This document shows, piece by piece, positions 8,466 through 19,830 of a DNA stretch of 63,212 bases; position 1 is the first letter of the stretch; every line of letters begins with the position of its first letter. The stretch comes from Halolactibacillus alkaliphilus (GTDB lineage: Bacteria > Bacillota > Bacilli > Bacillales > Amphibacillaceae). Position numbers and translations under genes: made by a program. Location of the stretch: the NCBI RefSeq assembly GCF_900115465.1, contig NZ_FOWN01000015.1, forward strand, positions 1 to 63,212, written 5' to 3'. Below the pieces are notes generated by a model, which was not told the DNA's origin, made no database searches, and was given only the letters and a program-made list of their open reading frames with translations.

Positions 8466-8855
8466 TTATACACGGCGACGTTTTGGTGGGCGACAACCAT
8501 TGTGAGGAACTGGTGTTACGTCAACAATGGCAGTAACTTCGATACCTACAGCTTGAAGTGAACGAATTGCAGCTTCACGACCAGCACCAGGACCTTTTAC
8601 AGTTACTTCTAATGATTTAATGCCATGCTCTTGAGCTGTTTTTGCTGCTGATTCTGCTGCCATTTGCGCTGCAAACGGCGTAGATTTACGTGAACCTTTG
8701 AAACCTAATGCACCAGCACTGCTCCAAGCAATCGCATTACCTTGAACATCAGTAATTGTGACAATAGTGTTGTTAAATGTTGAACGGATATGTGCAATAC
8801 CCGTGTCAATATTCTTTTTCACACGCTTCTTACGTGTATTAGTTTTACGAGCCAT
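8466..8855 (-). CDS. rpsK: 30S ribosomal protein S11
   Basis: S11 (uS11), 129 residues from [15 protein letters not shown]. It lines the platform of the small subunit near the Shine-Dalgarno helix. The conserved blocks [34 protein letters not shown] and the C-terminal [13 protein letters not shown] are complete. I choose the ATG at 8853-8855 by comparison with B. subtilis; the frame allows three more codons to an ATG that lies only three bases from the GGAGG site. The chosen start has a long 12-base spacing. Confidence 0.97.
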   Translation of the reverse strand: MARKTNTRKKRVKKNIDTGIAHIRSTFNNTIVTITDVQGNAIAWSSAGALGFKGSRKSTPFAAQMAAESAAKTAQEHGIKSLEVTVKGPGAGREAAIRSLQAVGIEVTAIVDVTPVPHNGCRPPKRRRV

Positions 8856-8880
8856 TAGAATCATTAACCTCCTTTAGAGC

Positions 8881-9246
8881 TTATTTCTTTTTATTAGCGA
8901 TTGTTCTACTTGGTCCTTTACGTGTACGTGCGTTGTTCTTAGTCTTTTGACCACGAACTGGCAACCCACGACGGTGGCGTAAACCACGGTATGAACCGAT
9001 TTCGATTAGACGTTTAATGTTAAGTGAAACTTCACGACGAAGATCCCCTTCAGTATTAAACTTGTCTACTTCTGTACGAATACGTGTTAACTCATCTTCA
9101 GTTAAATCACGTACACGTGTATCTTCCGATACGTCAGCAGCTTTAAGGATTTCTTGAGCTGTTGTTTTTCCGATACCATAAATGTAAGTTAAAGAAATTA
9201 CTACACGTTTCTCACGTGGAACATCAATACCTGCAATACGTGCCAT
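8881..9246 (-). CDS. rpsM: 30S ribosomal protein S13
   Basis: S13 (uS13), 121 residues, sits in the head of the small subunit and bridges to the large subunit. The start [15 protein letters not shown], the helix-two-turn-helix region with [13 protein letters not shown], and the basic tail [16 protein letters not shown] are all present. The tail contacts P-site tRNA. The ATG is preceded by AGGAGG with about nine bases between. It follows rpmJ by about 25 bases in the usual order infA-rpmJ-rpsM-rpsK-rpoA-rplQ. Confidence 0.98.
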   Translation of the reverse strand: MARIAGIDVPREKRVVISLTYIYGIGKTTAQEILKAADVSEDTRVRDLTEDELTRIRTEVDKFNTEGDLRREVSLNIKRLIEIGSYRGLRHRRGLPVRGQKTKNNARTRKGPSRTIANKKK

Positions 9247-9270
9247 ACTATCATTGCACCTCCTTATTGA

Positions 9271-9411
<141 letters not shown>

Positions 9412-9417
9412 TTATCA

Positions 9418-9636
9418 TTATTTATAACGGTACGTAATACGCCCTCTTGTTAAATCGTATGGAGAAAGTTCAACCGTTACTTTGTCACCAGGTAAAATTC
9501 GGATAAAGTGCATACGAATTTTACCTGAAACATGAGCTAGAACGGTGTGACCATTCTCTAATTCAACTTTGAACATTGCATTAGGTAGCGTGTCAACCAC
9601 GGTACCTTCTACTTCAATTGCATCGTCTTTGGCCAT
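9418..9636 (-). CDS. infA: Translation initiation factor IF-1
   Basis: IF-1, 72 residues, is an S1/OB-fold protein that blocks the A site of the 30S subunit during initiation. It begins [20 protein letters not shown] and includes the RNA-binding segments [19 protein letters not shown] and [12 protein letters not shown]. Its start lies 23 bases inside the preceding KOW-protein gene, with AAGGGAGA before the ATG, so the two are translationally coupled. Length is exactly that of B. subtilis IF-1. Confidence 0.98.
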   Translation of the reverse strand: MAKDDAIEVEGTVVDTLPNAMFKVELENGHTVLAHVSGKIRMHFIRILPGDKVTVELSPYDLTRGRITYRYK

Positions 9637-9949
9637 TGAGTTGATCTCCCTTCTTCAAATCAGTCACTACTTCTTTGAGAAATTTTGATATAGCAAACCG
9701 TAGCTTACCATTCGTAACGCGACCTGTTTCTAGAAGGCTATTTTGAACCTCAGGAGAAATAAAATCCATCGGTACGATATGACTAAAGTTCTTCTTCTTT
9801 GGTCGATCATACTTCCGTTTCTCTCCGTCTGCAAGCAGCACAAAATGATCATCAACAATCTCGATGACGATGGCAAATTGACCTGCTTCTCGTCCTTTGA
9901 AGATTTGAACTACTTGACCGATCTTGGGACGCGACTCCGTATCATTCAA
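9614..9949 (-). CDS. KOW-domain RNA-binding protein (ribosomal protein L14e-like)
   Basis: A 111-residue protein with an N-terminal KOW motif: [20 protein letters not shown], then [17 protein letters not shown]. Bacillaceae carry a small KOW protein of this type between map and infA, thought to be a ribosome-associated L14e/L27e relative. This one has a C-terminal extension of about 45 residues (from roughly residue 65) without a recognised motif. The gene overlaps infA by 23 bases. A plausible promoter lies about 80 bases upstream, and map, the expected upstream neighbour, is absent. Confidence 0.85.
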   Translation of the reverse strand: MNDTESRPKIGQVVQIFKGREAGQFAIVIEIVDDHFVLLADGEKRKYDRPKKKNFSHIVPMDFISPEVQNSLLETGRVTNGKLRFAISKFLKEVVTDLKKGDQLNGQRRCN

Positions 9950-10029
9950 ACATGATCACCTTCACTTAAGTTTTAGTTATAAAAGATAACGAACTTATTC
10001 ATTGAAAACATGTTGATTCTCAAGCTTAT

Positions 10030-10059
10030 ATTCTACCATGTTTTTGTGCACACGTCCAA
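10030..10059 (-). promoter_or_regulatory. Putative sigma-A promoter upstream of the KOW-protein gene and infA
   Basis: TTGGAC (complement of 10054-10059) and TAGAAT (10030-10035) are separated by 18 bases. It would start a transcript about 75 bases before the KOW-protein gene and serve infA-rpmJ-rpsM and beyond. Confidence 0.55.
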
Positions 10060-10106
10060 CGATTAGAAAAATATCCGAACCAAGAACGGTGCTAAGTGTA
10101 TCTTAA

Positions 10107-10201
10107 TTTCATGAAGTACATCTGTGCTTCATGACCATCAGTTGATGGTTGCTATATCATTGGTGCAAATCGTACCACGAAATGGCGTGCATGTTCGTGG
10201 C
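10107..10201. repeat. Cluster of three inverted repeats between adk and the KOW-protein gene
   Basis: Three hairpin-forming sequences lie in a row: CATGAAG...CTTCATG (10109-10132, a 10-base interior), ACCATCA-GT-TGATGGT (about 10134-10149) and CCACGAA...TTCGTGG (about 10175-10200, 12-base interior). None is followed by a U-run. They fill the slot where map normally lies. Their function is unknown. Confidence 0.65.
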
Positions 10202-10221
10202 AAATTTCGCACGATAACAGT

Positions 10222-10893
<672 letters not shown>

Positions 10894-10918
10894 TCATTAA
10901 CATAGTAGTAGCGACTAT

Positions 10919-12214
10919 TTATTTAATAAAGCCTTTATAATGGCGTTTTACTAATTGACTTTCTAGTTGTTTCATTGTTTGCAGTGCTACACCAACAACG
11001 ATCAGCATACTTGTACCACCAATTTGGACAGACTGTGGAAGACCCGCAAGTCCACCTAAAATGATTGGTAACACAGCAACTGATGCTAAGAAAATCGCCC
11101 CTACAAAGGTTAAACGATATAAAACACGAGTAAGATACGTTTCTGTTTTCTTACCAGGACGGATTCCAGGAATGTAACCACCTTGTTTTTTCAAGTTCTC
11201 TGCCATTTGCTCAGGGTTAGACTGAACAAATGTGTAGAAATATGAAAAGGCAATGATAAGAACAACATAAATGACCATCCCAATAGGTTGAGTGTAATCA
11301 AAAATGCGTTCGATGGTACCAGCAAAACCGCCATCGAAGAAACTTGCAATCGTTCTTGGTGCCATAATAAATGACACAGCGAAGATAACAGGGATAACAC
11401 CCGCTGTATTCACCTTAAGTGGCAAGTGTGTTGAATGACCACCAACTGGTGAACGATTGACTAAACGCTTTGCATATTGAATGGGAATTTTCCGTGTTGC
11501 TTGTTGGATGAAGATAACACCAACTGTAACACCTAATACAACTAACGCAATCAAGGCAACGATCACAACGTTAATGAATAACTCATCATCATTAGCACCT
11601 GCAAAATATTGCGTAAAGACTTGATTGATTGTATTCGGAATAGCAGCAACAATACCTGCAAAGATAATAATTGAAATGCCGTTCCCAACACCATATGCAG
11701 TAATTTGCTCGCCTAACCACATTAAGAAAGCTGTACCTGCTGTTAATACAAGCGCAATGACTAAGAATTTATCAATGCCTGGATCAGTAATTAAACCGCC
11801 ACCAGCCATTGCATTAAATCCAACTGACATAGCAATTGCTTGAATGAATGCAAGTACAATCGTTGCATAACGTGTAACTTGAGCTAATTTACGTCGACCA
11901 ACTTCACCTTGTTTTTTCCACTCAGCAAATTTTGGTACGACATCCATTTGTAATAACTGCATAATAATTGAAGCAGTGATATAAGGCATAATCCCCATAG
12001 CTAAGATGGAGAAGTTTTGTAATGCGCCGCCCCCAAATGTGTTTAGGAAACCAAACACATTTTGTTGGTCATTCATGAAACCAATCGCCGTGCGATCAGT
12101 GAAAGGTACCGGTATAAAGGTACCTAACCGAAACACAACCAACATCAACAATGTAAACAGAATCTTGTCTCTGATATCCTTCACCCGAAAGAAATTGGAG
12201 ATAGTTTGGAACAT
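10919..12214 (-). CDS. secY: Preprotein translocase subunit SecY
   Basis: SecY forms the protein-conducting channel of the membrane with SecE (encoded at 39403) and SecG. The 431-residue protein begins [20 protein letters not shown] and has ten hydrophobic segments. The plug region GGGALQNFSILAMGIMPYI and the cytosolic C5 loop SNPEQMAENLKKQGGYIPGI are typical. Its ATG overlaps the last base of the rplO stop, with GAGGTGATC as ribosome site, so synthesis is coupled to L15. It lies between rplO and adk as in other Bacilli. Confidence 0.98.
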   Translation of the reverse strand: MFQTISNFFRVKDIRDKILFTLLMLVVFRLGTFIPVPFTDRTAIGFMNDQQNVFGFLNTFGGGALQNFSILAMGIMPYITASIIMQLLQMDVVPKFAEWKKQGEVGRRKLAQVTRYATIVLAFIQAIAMSVGFNAMAGGGLITDPGIDKFLVIALVLTAGTAFLMWLGEQITAYGVGNGISIIIFAGIVAAIPNTINQVFTQYFAGANDDELFINVVIVALIALVVLGVTVGVIFIQQATRKIPIQYAKRLVNRSPVGGHSTHLPLKVNTAGVIPVIFAVSFIMAPRTIASFFDGGFAGTIERIFDYTQPIGMVIYVVLIIAFSYFYTFVQSNPEQMAENLKKQGGYIPGIRPGKKTETYLTRVLYRLTFVGAIFLASVAVLPIILGGLAGLPQSVQIGGTSMLIVVGVALQTMKQLESQLVKRHYKGFIK

Positions 12215-12651
12215 TAGATCACCTCAGTTTGACCGCCCGCTGCCTCAATTGCTTCTTTTGCTGAAGCAGAGAACTTGTGAGCTTTTACAGTAAGTTTCTT
12301 TTCAATCGAACCGTTTCCAAGAACTTTAATGCCAGCTTTTAACTTGCTTACAAGACCTGTCTCAAGTAAAAGCTCAGGTGTTACTTCTGTACCTTCTTCA
12401 AATGTATTTAGTGCTGATAAGTTGATTACAGCATATTCTTTGCGATTGATATTTGTAAAACCGCGTTTTGGTAAACGTTGGAATAAAGGCATTTGGCCCC
12501 CTTCAAATCCTGGGCGAGTACCTCCGCCAGAACGAGAGTTTTGACCGCCATGTCCGCGACCTGAAGTCTTTCCGTTACCAGAGGACATTCCACGACCTAC
12601 ACGATTTCTACTCTTACGAGTTTGTGATGGCTTCAATTCATGAAGTTTCAT
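12214..12651 (-). CDS. rplO: 50S ribosomal protein L15
   Basis: L15 (uL15), 145 residues. The N-terminal half is the long Gly/Arg-rich extension that threads into 23S rRNA ([20 protein letters not shown], then [18 protein letters not shown]), and the globular half follows. The ATG has GGAGG about eight bases upstream. It is coupled to secY by a one-base overlap. Nothing is unusual in length or sequence. Confidence 0.98.
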   Translation of the reverse strand: MKLHELKPSQTRKSRNRVGRGMSSGNGKTSGRGHGGQNSRSGGGTRPGFEGGQMPLFQRLPKRGFTNINRKEYAVINLSALNTFEEGTEVTPELLLETGLVSKLKAGIKVLGNGSIEKKLTVKAHKFSASAKEAIEAAGGQTEVI

Positions 12652-12676
12652 GCGAGCACCTCCTCTTTGCGCTAAA

Positions 12677-12862
12677 TTAATTTACTTCTTTCACCGTTAC
12701 TAAGTGTGATACTTTATTGATGATACCTCTTACCGCAGGTGTATCTTCACGTACAACGGATTGATTGATTTTGTTTAAGCCTAAAGCTTTAACAGTTTGC
12801 TTTTGTGTTTCAGTTCTACCGATAACACTGCGCGTGAGGGTAATTTCTAACTTATTAGCCAT
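12677..12862 (-). CDS. rpmD: 50S ribosomal protein L30
   Basis: L30 (uL30), 61 residues, [20 protein letters not shown] and onward to [11 protein letters not shown]. It has the short form usual in bacteria, and the [20 protein letters not shown] block identifies it. It lies between rpsE (13 bases upstream) and rplO (25 bases downstream), each junction carrying an AGGAGG-type site. Confidence 0.97.
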   Translation of the reverse strand: MANKLEITLTRSVIGRTETQKQTVKALGLNKINQSVVREDTPAVRGIINKVSHLVTVKEVN

Positions 12863-12875
12863 TTATTTTCCCTCC

Positions 12876-13379
12876 TTATCCTAACAGTTCTTCTACTGAT
12901 TTACCGCGTAATTTGGCGATTTGCTCTGCAGGTCTAAGTTCAGATAAACCTTTAACAGTCGCACGTACCATGTTAATTGGTGTGTTTGATCCTAATGACT
13001 TAGAAACGATATCACCAATACCAGCTAATTCAAGCACGGCACGAACAGGTCCACCAGCGATAACTCCAGTACCTTCTGGAGCTGGTTTAATTAAAATGCT
13101 TCCAGCACCAAAGCGTCCAGTAATCTCGTGAGGTGTTGTTGTACCTACACGTGGAACTTCGATTAAGTTTTTCTTAGCGTCATCAATTGCCTTTTTAATA
13201 GCATCTGGAACTTCTTGTGCTTTACCAGTACCAAAGCCAACGTGACCATTTTTATCTCCTACAACCACTAAAGCCGCAAAACGGAAACGACGTCCACCTT
13301 TTACTACTTTAGCTACACGGTTGATTGTAACAACGCGTTCTTCTAAATCTAAATTGTTTGGGTCGATATAGTTACGCAA
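12876..13379 (-). CDS. rpsE: 30S ribosomal protein S5
   Basis: S5 (uS5), 167 residues, helps mRNA helicase function and decoding accuracy. The double-stranded-RNA-binding half ([20 protein letters not shown], then [18 protein letters not shown]) and the second domain ([20 protein letters not shown]) are complete. The loop VVKGGRRF, where spectinomycin resistance changes arise, looks wild type. A GGAGGG site precedes the ATG. Confidence 0.98.
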   Translation of the reverse strand: MRNYIDPNNLDLEERVVTINRVAKVVKGGRRFRFAALVVVGDKNGHVGFGTGKAQEVPDAIKKAIDDAKKNLIEVPRVGTTTPHEITGRFGAGSILIKPAPEGTGVIAGGPVRAVLELAGIGDIVSKSLGSNTPINMVRATVKGLSELRPAEQIAKLRGKSVEELLG

Positions 13380-13400
13380 TGTATGTCCCTCCTTTTACTA

Positions 13401-13763
13401 TTAAAATTCAAGACCTGCCTCACGGGCAGCATCTGCTAATGCTTGTACACGTCCGTGATAGAGGTAGCCTCCACGGTCAAATACCACGTTCTTGTGGCCT
13501 TTATCTAATGCGCGTGTCGCGATTAATGTTCCTACTTGTTTAGCTGCTTCAATGTTGCCAGTCGCTTCACCTTCGAATGCTTTGTCAACAGTTGATGCAC
13601 TTGCTAATGTTACACCATTTACGTCATCAATTAATTGTGCGTAAATATTTTTGTTTGAACGATATACGTTTAAACGTGGGCGTTCAGGCGTTCCAAAAAG
13701 GTTTTTACGTACACGTAAATGTCTTTTCTTACGCACCATGTTTTTATCTGGCTTTGTGATCAT
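13401..13763 (-). CDS. rplR: 50S ribosomal protein L18
   Basis: L18 (uL18), 120 residues, binds 5S rRNA with L5. It begins [20 protein letters not shown] and has the conserved [20 protein letters not shown] and [20 protein letters not shown] segments. AAAGGAGTGACC precedes the ATG. The upstream gap of 65 bases to rplF holds nothing notable. Confidence 0.98.
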   Translation of the reverse strand: MITKPDKNMVRKKRHLRVRKNLFGTPERPRLNVYRSNKNIYAQLIDDVNGVTLASASTVDKAFEGEATGNIEAAKQVGTLIATRALDKGHKNVVFDRGGYLYHGRVQALADAAREAGLEF

Positions 13764-13828
13764 CTAGGTCACTCCTTTCTGTTCCCTAACTAACCTAACG
13801 TGACATTAAGTTATCAGATTAAGCTGCC

Positions 13829-14365
13829 TTATTTAGCAGTTTTACCTTCTTTACGACGAACATATTCATCCACATAACGAATACCTTTACCTTTGTAAGG
13901 TTCTGGTTTACGTACGGCACGAATGTCAGCAGCTATAGCACCAACTAATTGCTTGTCAATACCTTTAACGATGACTTTTGTGTTCGCAGGTACTTCGATT
14001 TCAATACCTTCTGGTTGATCAATCTCAACTGGGTGAGAATAACCAGCGTTTAATACAAGTTTGTTACCTTGCTTAGCAGCACGGTAACCAACACCTTGGA
14101 TTTCTAATGCTTTTTCAAATCCTTTGTGTACACCTTCAACCATATTTGCGATCAGGCTGCGAGTTGTACCGTGTAAAGATTTGTGTAATTTATTATCTGA
14201 CGGTCTTGCAACCGTTAATTCATTACCATCGATGTTAATTGTCATATCTTCGTGAAGTTGACGAGTTAAAGTACCTTTAGGACCCTTAACTGTCACAAGG
14301 TTGTTTTCATTTTTGATCTCAACACCTTCAGGAATTTCGATAACTTTAAGACCTATACGTGACAT
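13829..14365 (-). CDS. rplF: 50S ribosomal protein L6
   Basis: L6 (uL6), 178 residues, two similar domains; located near the factor-binding site of the large subunit. It begins [20 protein letters not shown], and the C-terminal motif [20 protein letters not shown] is the family signature. AGGAGGTGCCATGT precedes the ATG. It is flanked by rpsH and rplR as in all Bacilli. Confidence 0.98.
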   Translation of the reverse strand: MSRIGLKVIEIPEGVEIKNENNLVTVKGPKGTLTRQLHEDMTINIDGNELTVARPSDNKLHKSLHGTTRSLIANMVEGVHKGFEKALEIQGVGYRAAKQGNKLVLNAGYSHPVEIDQPEGIEIEVPANTKVIVKGIDKQLVGAIAADIRAVRKPEPYKGKGIRYVDEYVRRKEGKTAK

Positions 14366-14399
14366 CTACATGGCACCTCCTATCTTAATTAAAAACTAC

Positions 14400-14798
14400 T
14401 TACCAAACGTATGCGAGAACCTCGCCACCAATAGCTTGCTCACGCGCTTCTTTATCTGTAAGAATACCTTTTGAAGTTGAAACGACTGCGATACCAAGTC
14501 CGTTAAGTACACGTGGAAGCTCATCAGCTTTAGCGTATACACGTAGACCAGGTTTAGAAATACGTTTCAATCCAGTAATTACACGTTCATCAGCTGCACC
14601 GTATTTCAAGAACATACGAAGTACACCTTGTTTATCATCTTTAATCACTTCGTAATCGCGAATAAAGCCCTCACGTTTTAAAATATCTGCAATCTGAGTT
14701 TTGATGTTTGATGCAGGAAGCTCAAGCTTCTCATGGCGGACCATATTAGCATTACGAATACGTGTTAACATATCTGCAATTGGATCTGACATTGTCAT
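14400..14798 (-). CDS. rpsH: 30S ribosomal protein S8
   Basis: S8 (uS8), 132 residues, a primary 16S rRNA binder in the central domain. It begins [20 protein letters not shown]; the first ATG (14796-14798) has GGAGG about eight bases upstream, favouring it over the ATG two codons in. The C-terminal block [20 protein letters not shown] is diagnostic. In E. coli S8 regulates the spc operon; no such site is evident here. Confidence 0.98.
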   Translation of the reverse strand: MTMSDPIADMLTRIRNANMVRHEKLELPASNIKTQIADILKREGFIRDYEVIKDDKQGVLRMFLKYGAADERVITGLKRISKPGLRVYAKADELPRVLNGLGIAVVSTSKGILTDKEAREQAIGGEVLAYVW

Positions 14799-14827
14799 AA
14801 AATTTACCTCCTTCCCTAAATCGGGTT

Positions 14828-15043
<216 letters not shown>

Positions 15044-15583
15044 TTATTTTTGGAAAGGCATGCCAAGTGAAGTTAATAGTTCACGTGCTTCTTCGTCAGT
15101 GTTAGCAGTTGTAACGATGACGATATCCATACCACGAACCTTGCTTACTTGATCATAATCTATTTCCGGGAAAATCAATTGTTCTTTAACACCTAGTGTG
15201 TAGTTCCCACGACCATCGAATGATTTGCTAGAAATACCTCGGAAGTCACGTACACGTGGAAGAGATACATCGATAAGTTTTTGTAGAAACTCATACATAC
15301 GCTCACCACGAAGGGTTACTTTAGCCCCGATTGGCATACCCTCACGTAAACGGAATCCTGCAATTGATTTTTTAGCTTTAGTGATTAACGGTTGTTGACC
15401 TGAAAGCAGCTTTAACTCTTCTACAGCAGCATCAAGTGCTTTTGAGTTCTGTACTGCATCACCAACACCCATGTTGATTACGATTTTTTCTACTTTCGGT
15501 ACTTGCATAACCGAATCATAGTTAAATTTTTCTGTTAGAGATGATACGATATCTTTTTGATATTTTGCTTTTAATGCGTTCAT
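15044..15583 (-). CDS. rplE: 50S ribosomal protein L5
   Basis: L5 (uL5), 179 residues, binds 5S rRNA and bridges the central protuberance to the small-subunit head. It begins [20 protein letters not shown]. The conserved [30 protein letters not shown] and [10 protein letters not shown] blocks are present. It sits between rplX and rpsN, with AAAGGAGGGC before the ATG. Confidence 0.98.
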   Translation of the reverse strand: MNALKAKYQKDIVSSLTEKFNYDSVMQVPKVEKIVINMGVGDAVQNSKALDAAVEELKLLSGQQPLITKAKKSIAGFRLREGMPIGAKVTLRGERMYEFLQKLIDVSLPRVRDFRGISSKSFDGRGNYTLGVKEQLIFPEIDYDQVSKVRGMDIVIVTTANTDEEARELLTSLGMPFQK

Positions 15584-15609
15584 CTGAGTAGCCCTCCTTT
15601 CGTCGCTAA

Positions 15610-15921
15610 TTATTTATCTAACGATTCACCAGATTTTTTAGCGATTCGAACTTTCTTTCCATCACGTACTTCATATCCGACACGAGTTGGCTCGCCTGAT
15701 TTTGGATCGATTGGTAATACATTAGAAACATGGATCGGCGCTTCTTTTTCAAGAATACCGCCCTGTGGATTATCTTGTGAAGGTTTTTGGTGTTTCTTTA
15801 CGATGTTCACACCTTCAACAAGTACACGTTCTTTTTTAGGGTAAGCTTCAAGGATTACACCTTGTTTACCTTTATCTTTACCAGATAACACTTGTACTTT
15901 ATCACCTTTTTTTACATGCAT
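15610..15921 (-). CDS. rplX: 50S ribosomal protein L24
   Basis: L24 (uL24), 103 residues, a KOW-domain protein that starts large-subunit assembly. The KOW motif is at the N-terminus: [20 protein letters not shown] then [10 protein letters not shown]. The [20 protein letters not shown] stretch is typical. AGGAGGTGCGTCTAGC precedes the ATG. Confidence 0.98.
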   Translation of the reverse strand: MHVKKGDKVQVLSGKDKGKQGVILEAYPKKERVLVEGVNIVKKHQKPSQDNPQGGILEKEAPIHVSNVLPIDPKSGEPTRVGYEVRDGKKVRIAKKSGESLDK

Positions 15922-15984
15922 GCTAGACGCACCTCCTTACAAGGCTTTTCATTAAAACGAGTATAGTTTACTTTTAAGTTGAAC

Positions 15985-16395
<411 letters not shown>

Positions 16396-16399
16396 TCAA

Positions 16400-16663
16400 T
16401 TAAATAATTACGGCTTCTTCTACTACTTCTACTAGACGGAAACGTTTAGTTTTAGATAGTGGACGAGTTTCCATAATTGTTACGATATCATTCATTTTTG
16501 CTTGGTTGTTTTCATCATGTGCTTTGTACTTTTTAGAGTACTTTACACGCTTACCATATAATTTATGGAATTTATAAGTTTCTACTAATACTGTAATTGT
16601 TTTATCTGTTTTATCAGAAACAACACGGCCAGTATACACTTTACGATTATTACGTTCTGTCAT
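16400..16663 (-). CDS. rpsQ: 30S ribosomal protein S17
   Basis: S17 (uS17), 87 residues, an OB-fold protein that binds 16S rRNA early in assembly. It begins [20 protein letters not shown], with the family motif [20 protein letters not shown] and [15 protein letters not shown] near the end. AGGAGGTTAGCCTCAA precedes the ATG. It lies between rpmC and rplN. Confidence 0.98.
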   Translation of the reverse strand: MTERNNRKVYTGRVVSDKTDKTITVLVETYKFHKLYGKRVKYSKKYKAHDENNQAKMNDIVTIMETRPLSKTKRFRLVEVVEEAVII

Positions 16664-16689
16664 TTGAGGCTAACCTCCTCTCAAGTTTA

Positions 16690-16890
16690 CTAGTTATTTA
16701 CGCTAAGCTCTCTTTCACGAACGACAGTTTTCATACGAGCAATTGACTTACGAACTTCACGAAGACGTGCAGTGTTTTCCAATTGACCTGTAGCTAACTG
16801 AAAGCGTAGGTTGAAGAGCTCTTCTTTTAATGACTTGATTTTTTGTTCAATTTCGGCAGTGGTTAGTTCTCTGATTTCATTAGCCTTCAT
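16690..16890 (-). CDS. rpmC: 50S ribosomal protein L29
   Basis: L29 (uL29), 66 residues, two antiparallel helices near the exit tunnel and a trigger-factor contact. I start at [20 protein letters not shown] (ATG 16888-16890); eight upstream in-frame codons lie within the end of rplP and are not conserved. It overlaps rplP by 11 bases, indicating coupling. The motif [14 protein letters not shown] is typical. Confidence 0.97.
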   Translation of the reverse strand: MKANEIRELTTAEIEQKIKSLKEELFNLRFQLATGQLENTARLREVRKSIARMKTVVRERELSVNN

Positions 16891-17314
16891 TGATTTCACC
16901 ACCAATTTCTTCACGTTTTACGAACTTAGTTTTAATTGGAAGTTTGTGTGCTGCTAGACGAAGTGCCTCTCTCGCAACTTCCTCTGAAACTCCCGCGATT
17001 TCAAACATAATCTTACCTGGTTTTACTACTGCTACCCATCCTTCAGGAGCACCTTTACCAGAACCCATACGAACTTCTAAAGGTTTTTTAGTGTAAGGCT
17101 TGTCTGGGAAAATCTTGATCCAAACTTTACCACCACGTTTCATGTAACGAGTCATCGCGATACGAGCAGACTCGATTTGACGACTTGTAATCCATGCAGC
17201 ATCAACTGCTTGTAATCCGTATTCACCAAATGCTACTTCCGTACCACCTTTGGCTTTACCTTTTAAACTTGTACGATGTTGTCTACGATATTTAACACGT
17301 TTAGGCATTAACAT
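16880..17314 (-). CDS. rplP: 50S ribosomal protein L16
   Basis: L16 (uL16), 144 residues, organises the A-site region and is one of the last proteins added to the large subunit. It begins [20 protein letters not shown]. The blocks [20 protein letters not shown] and [20 protein letters not shown] are intact. The ATG follows a GGAAGGGGG site. It overlaps rpmC by 11 bases. Confidence 0.98.
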   Translation of the reverse strand: MLMPKRVKYRRQHRTSLKGKAKGGTEVAFGEYGLQAVDAAWITSRQIESARIAMTRYMKRGGKVWIKIFPDKPYTKKPLEVRMGSGKGAPEGWVAVVKPGKIMFEIAGVSEEVAREALRLAAHKLPIKTKFVKREEIGGEINEG

Positions 17315-17331
17315 AAGTTGTGCCCCCTTCC

Positions 17332-17973
17332 TTACTTATTATTTTTAGTTGGAAGGACTTCACCACGGTAGATCCACACTTTAACACCTAATTTACCATA
17401 AGTAGTGTCTGCTTCTGCAGTACCATAATCGATATCAGCACGAAGTGTGTGTAGTGGAACAGTTCCTTCACTGTAACTTTCCGCACGAGCCATATCTGCG
17501 CCACCAAGACGACCAGATACTTGAGTACGAATACCTTTAGCTCCCATACGCATAGCACGTTGAATAACTTGCTTTTGCGCACGACGGAATGATACACGGT
17601 TTTCTAATTGACGTGCAATGTTGTCAGCTACTAATTTAGCATCCATATCAGGTTTTTTGATTTCTACGATGTTGATGTGTACTCTCTTACCTGTTAATTC
17701 ATTTAATGTTTTACGAAGTGCTTCAACTTCAGAACCACCCTTACCAATTACCATACCAGGCTTAGCAGTTGAAATTGAAATATTAACGCGATTCGCCGCA
17801 CGCTCGATTTCTACTTTAGATACTGATGCATCTTGTAGACGAGTCTCTACGTAATCACGGATCTTAATATCTTCGTGTAATAAGTCTGCATAATCTTTGT
17901 CAGCATACCATTTTGAATCCCAGTCACGGATAATGCCAACACGAAGTCCTATCGGATTAACTTTTTGACCCAC
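17332..17973 (-). CDS. rpsC: 30S ribosomal protein S3
   Basis: S3 (uS3), 213 residues, lines the mRNA entry channel and has helicase-like function. The KH domain (about residues 40-110) contains [19 protein letters not shown] with the GxxG loop. The C-terminal domain carries [20 protein letters not shown] and the end [29 protein letters not shown] precedes the ATG. It is a few residues shorter at the C-terminus than B. subtilis S3 (218). Confidence 0.98.
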   Translation of the reverse strand: MGQKVNPIGLRVGIIRDWDSKWYADKDYADLLHEDIKIRDYVETRLQDASVSKVEIERAANRVNISISTAKPGMVIGKGGSEVEALRKTLNELTGKRVHINIVEIKKPDMDAKLVADNIARQLENRVSFRRAQKQVIQRAMRMGAKGIRTQVSGRLGGADMARAESYSEGTVPLHTLRADIDYGTAEADTTYGKLGVKVWIYRGEVLPTKNNK

Positions 17974-17976
17974 TGA

Positions 17977-18318
17977 TTAGCCCTCCTTCTTTTCTGATAC
18001 AACCACTGTAATGTGGCTTGTTCTCTTATTGATTGCACTTGCACGGCCTTGTGCACGTGGACGGAAACGTTTAAGGGTTACCCCTTCGTTTACGAATGCT
18101 TCAGAAACGTAAAGGTTTTCTACGTTCATATCATAATTATGTTCTGCATTTGCGATCGCAGAGTTTAATACTTTTTCTACAACTGGGCTTGCGCCACGTT
18201 GTGTGTTTTTTAATATTGCAATTGCTTCTCCAACATTTTTGCCTCGAATTAAATCAATGACTAAACGAACCTTGCGAGGAGCAATTCTAACAGTTTTTGC
18301 AACAGCTTTTGCTTGCAT
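17977..18318 (-). CDS. rplV: 50S ribosomal protein L22
   Basis: L22 (uL22), 113 residues, its long beta hairpin lines the exit tunnel. The start is the ATG 18316-18318 ([16 protein letters not shown]) with AGGAGG eight bases away; a TTG directly in front is in frame but less likely. The hairpin region [20 protein letters not shown] carries no visible macrolide-resistance duplication. It lies three bases from the rpsC start region. Confidence 0.97.
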   Translation of the reverse strand: MQAKAVAKTVRIAPRKVRLVIDLIRGKNVGEAIAILKNTQRGASPVVEKVLNSAIANAEHNYDMNVENLYVSEAFVNEGVTLKRFRPRAQGRASAINKRTSHITVVVSEKKEG

Positions 18319-18338
18319 CAAGAGCGCCTCCTCTCCAA

Positions 18339-18617
18339 TTAGCGTTTTGTTTTCTTGTCATCGCCCGCATGTCCTTTGAACGTGCGTGTTGGTGCGAATT
18401 CACCTAATTTATGTCCAACCATATCTTCTGTTACGTAAACCGGTACGTGTTTGCGACCGTCATAAACAGCGATAGTATGTCCTACAAAGTTAGGGAAAAT
18501 AGTAGAACGACGAGACCAAGATTTTACAACTTGCTTCTTGTTGTCTTCGTTCAATTTTTCAATCTTTTTCATCAAATGGTCATCTACGAAAGGTCCCTTT
18601 TTTAAGCTACGACCCAT
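18339..18617 (-). CDS. rpsS: 30S ribosomal protein S19
   Basis: S19 (uS19), 92 residues, head of the small subunit, partner of S13. It begins [20 protein letters not shown], and the signature [20 protein letters not shown] with [14 protein letters not shown] is complete. GAAGGGAGGTTTATGT precedes the ATG. It lies between rplB and rplV. Confidence 0.98.
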   Translation of the reverse strand: MGRSLKKGPFVDDHLMKKIEKLNEDNKKQVVKSWSRRSTIFPNFVGHTIAVYDGRKHVPVYVTEDMVGHKLGEFAPTRTFKGHAGDDKKTKR

Positions 18618-18674
18618 ACATAAACCTCCCTTCGTGATTGTCGGACGGGTGTAAATGCCCGCCTTTCAACCCCG

Positions 18675-19505
18675 TTATTTTTTGCGTTTACGAACGATAA
18701 ATTTATCTGATTGCTTATTACGCTTACGCGTTTTCTTACCAAGAGTTGGTTTACCCCATGGTGACATTGGTGATTTACGACCGATTGGTGCGCGTCCTTC
18801 ACCACCACCGTGCGGGTGATCGTTAGGGTTCATTACAGAACCACGAACTGTTGGGCGGATACCTTTCCAACGTGAACGACCTGCTTTACCGATACGGATA
18901 AGTTCGTGTTCAACATTACCTACTTGACCTACAGTAGCGCGGCAAGTACCTAATACTAAACGAACCTCACCTGAAGCTAAACGTACAAGTACGTATTTTT
19001 CTTCACGACCTAGGATTTGTGCTTCAGCACCAGCTGAACGCGCCAATTGTCCTCCACGGCCTGGTTTTAATTCGATATTATGGATAACCGTACCCACTGG
19101 AATACTCATAAGTGGTAGAGCATTACCTACTTTAATATCTGCATCTTCTCCTGAGAAGATTTGTTGTCCTACTTCAATACCTTTCGGAGCTAAGATATAA
19201 CGTTTTTCACCATCTGCATAGTTAATTAACGCAATGTTAGCTGAACGGTTTGGATCGTACTCGATAGTAGCAACGCGACCTGGTATACCATCTTTGTCAC
19301 GTTTAAAATCGATGACACGGTATTGACGCTTATGGCCACCACCTTGATGACGAACCGTTAATTTACCTTGGTTGTTACGACCACCACGTTTTGAAAGTGG
19401 TTGTAATAGTGATTTTTCCGGCTTATCAGTCGTGATTTCTGCGAAATCAGACGTTGACATGTTACGTCTACCGTTAGAAGTTGCTTTATACTTCTTAATC
19501 GCCAT
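18675..19505 (-). CDS. rplB: 50S ribosomal protein L2
   Basis: L2 (uL2), 276 residues, a core protein next to the peptidyl-transferase centre. The RNA-binding central domain and the C-terminal motif [20 protein letters not shown], with the functionally key histidine, are intact. AAGGAGGGAAAAAAG precedes the ATG, which starts [20 protein letters not shown]. One residue shorter than B. subtilis L2. Confidence 0.98.
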   Translation of the reverse strand: MAIKKYKATSNGRRNMSTSDFAEITTDKPEKSLLQPLSKRGGRNNQGKLTVRHQGGGHKRQYRVIDFKRDKDGIPGRVATIEYDPNRSANIALINYADGEKRYILAPKGIEVGQQIFSGEDADIKVGNALPLMSIPVGTVIHNIELKPGRGGQLARSAGAEAQILGREEKYVLVRLASGEVRLVLGTCRATVGQVGNVEHELIRIGKAGRSRWKGIRPTVRGSVMNPNDHPHGGGEGRAPIGRKSPMSPWGKPTLGKKTRKRNKQSDKFIVRKRKK

Positions 19506-19536
19506 CTTTTTTCCCTCCTTCTCTAACTAATTGAAA

Positions 19537-19830
19537 TTATTCTACTGATTCAAAGAAATCTAGTTCTTTGCTGTCCTCAGATAATTGAACAACAGCTTTT
19601 TTACGATTTGGACGGTAACCTCCGTGGCGACCCATGCGCTTGAATTTACCTTTAATGTTAGAAGTATTAACTTTAACAACCTTCACACCAAAGATTTCTT
19701 CAACAGCATCTTTGATTTGATTTTTGTTAGCTTTTGTACTTACTTCAAAAGTATATTTCTTATCAACCATTTGGTCGGCAGAGTGTTCCGTAATAATCGG
19801 GCGCTTAATGATATCTCGTGCATCTCTCAT
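19537..19830 (-). CDS. rplW: 50S ribosomal protein L23
   Basis: L23 (uL23), 97 residues, sits at the exit-tunnel mouth and docks trigger factor and SRP. It begins [40 protein letters not shown] and [20 protein letters not shown] are the family blocks. Its ATG overlaps the last base of rplD, a sign of coupling. Confidence 0.98.
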   Translation of the reverse strand: MRDARDIIKRPIITEHSADQMVDKKYTFEVSTKANKNQIKDAVEEIFGVKVVKVNTSNIKGKFKRMGRHGGYRPNRKKAVVQLSEDSKELDFFESVE

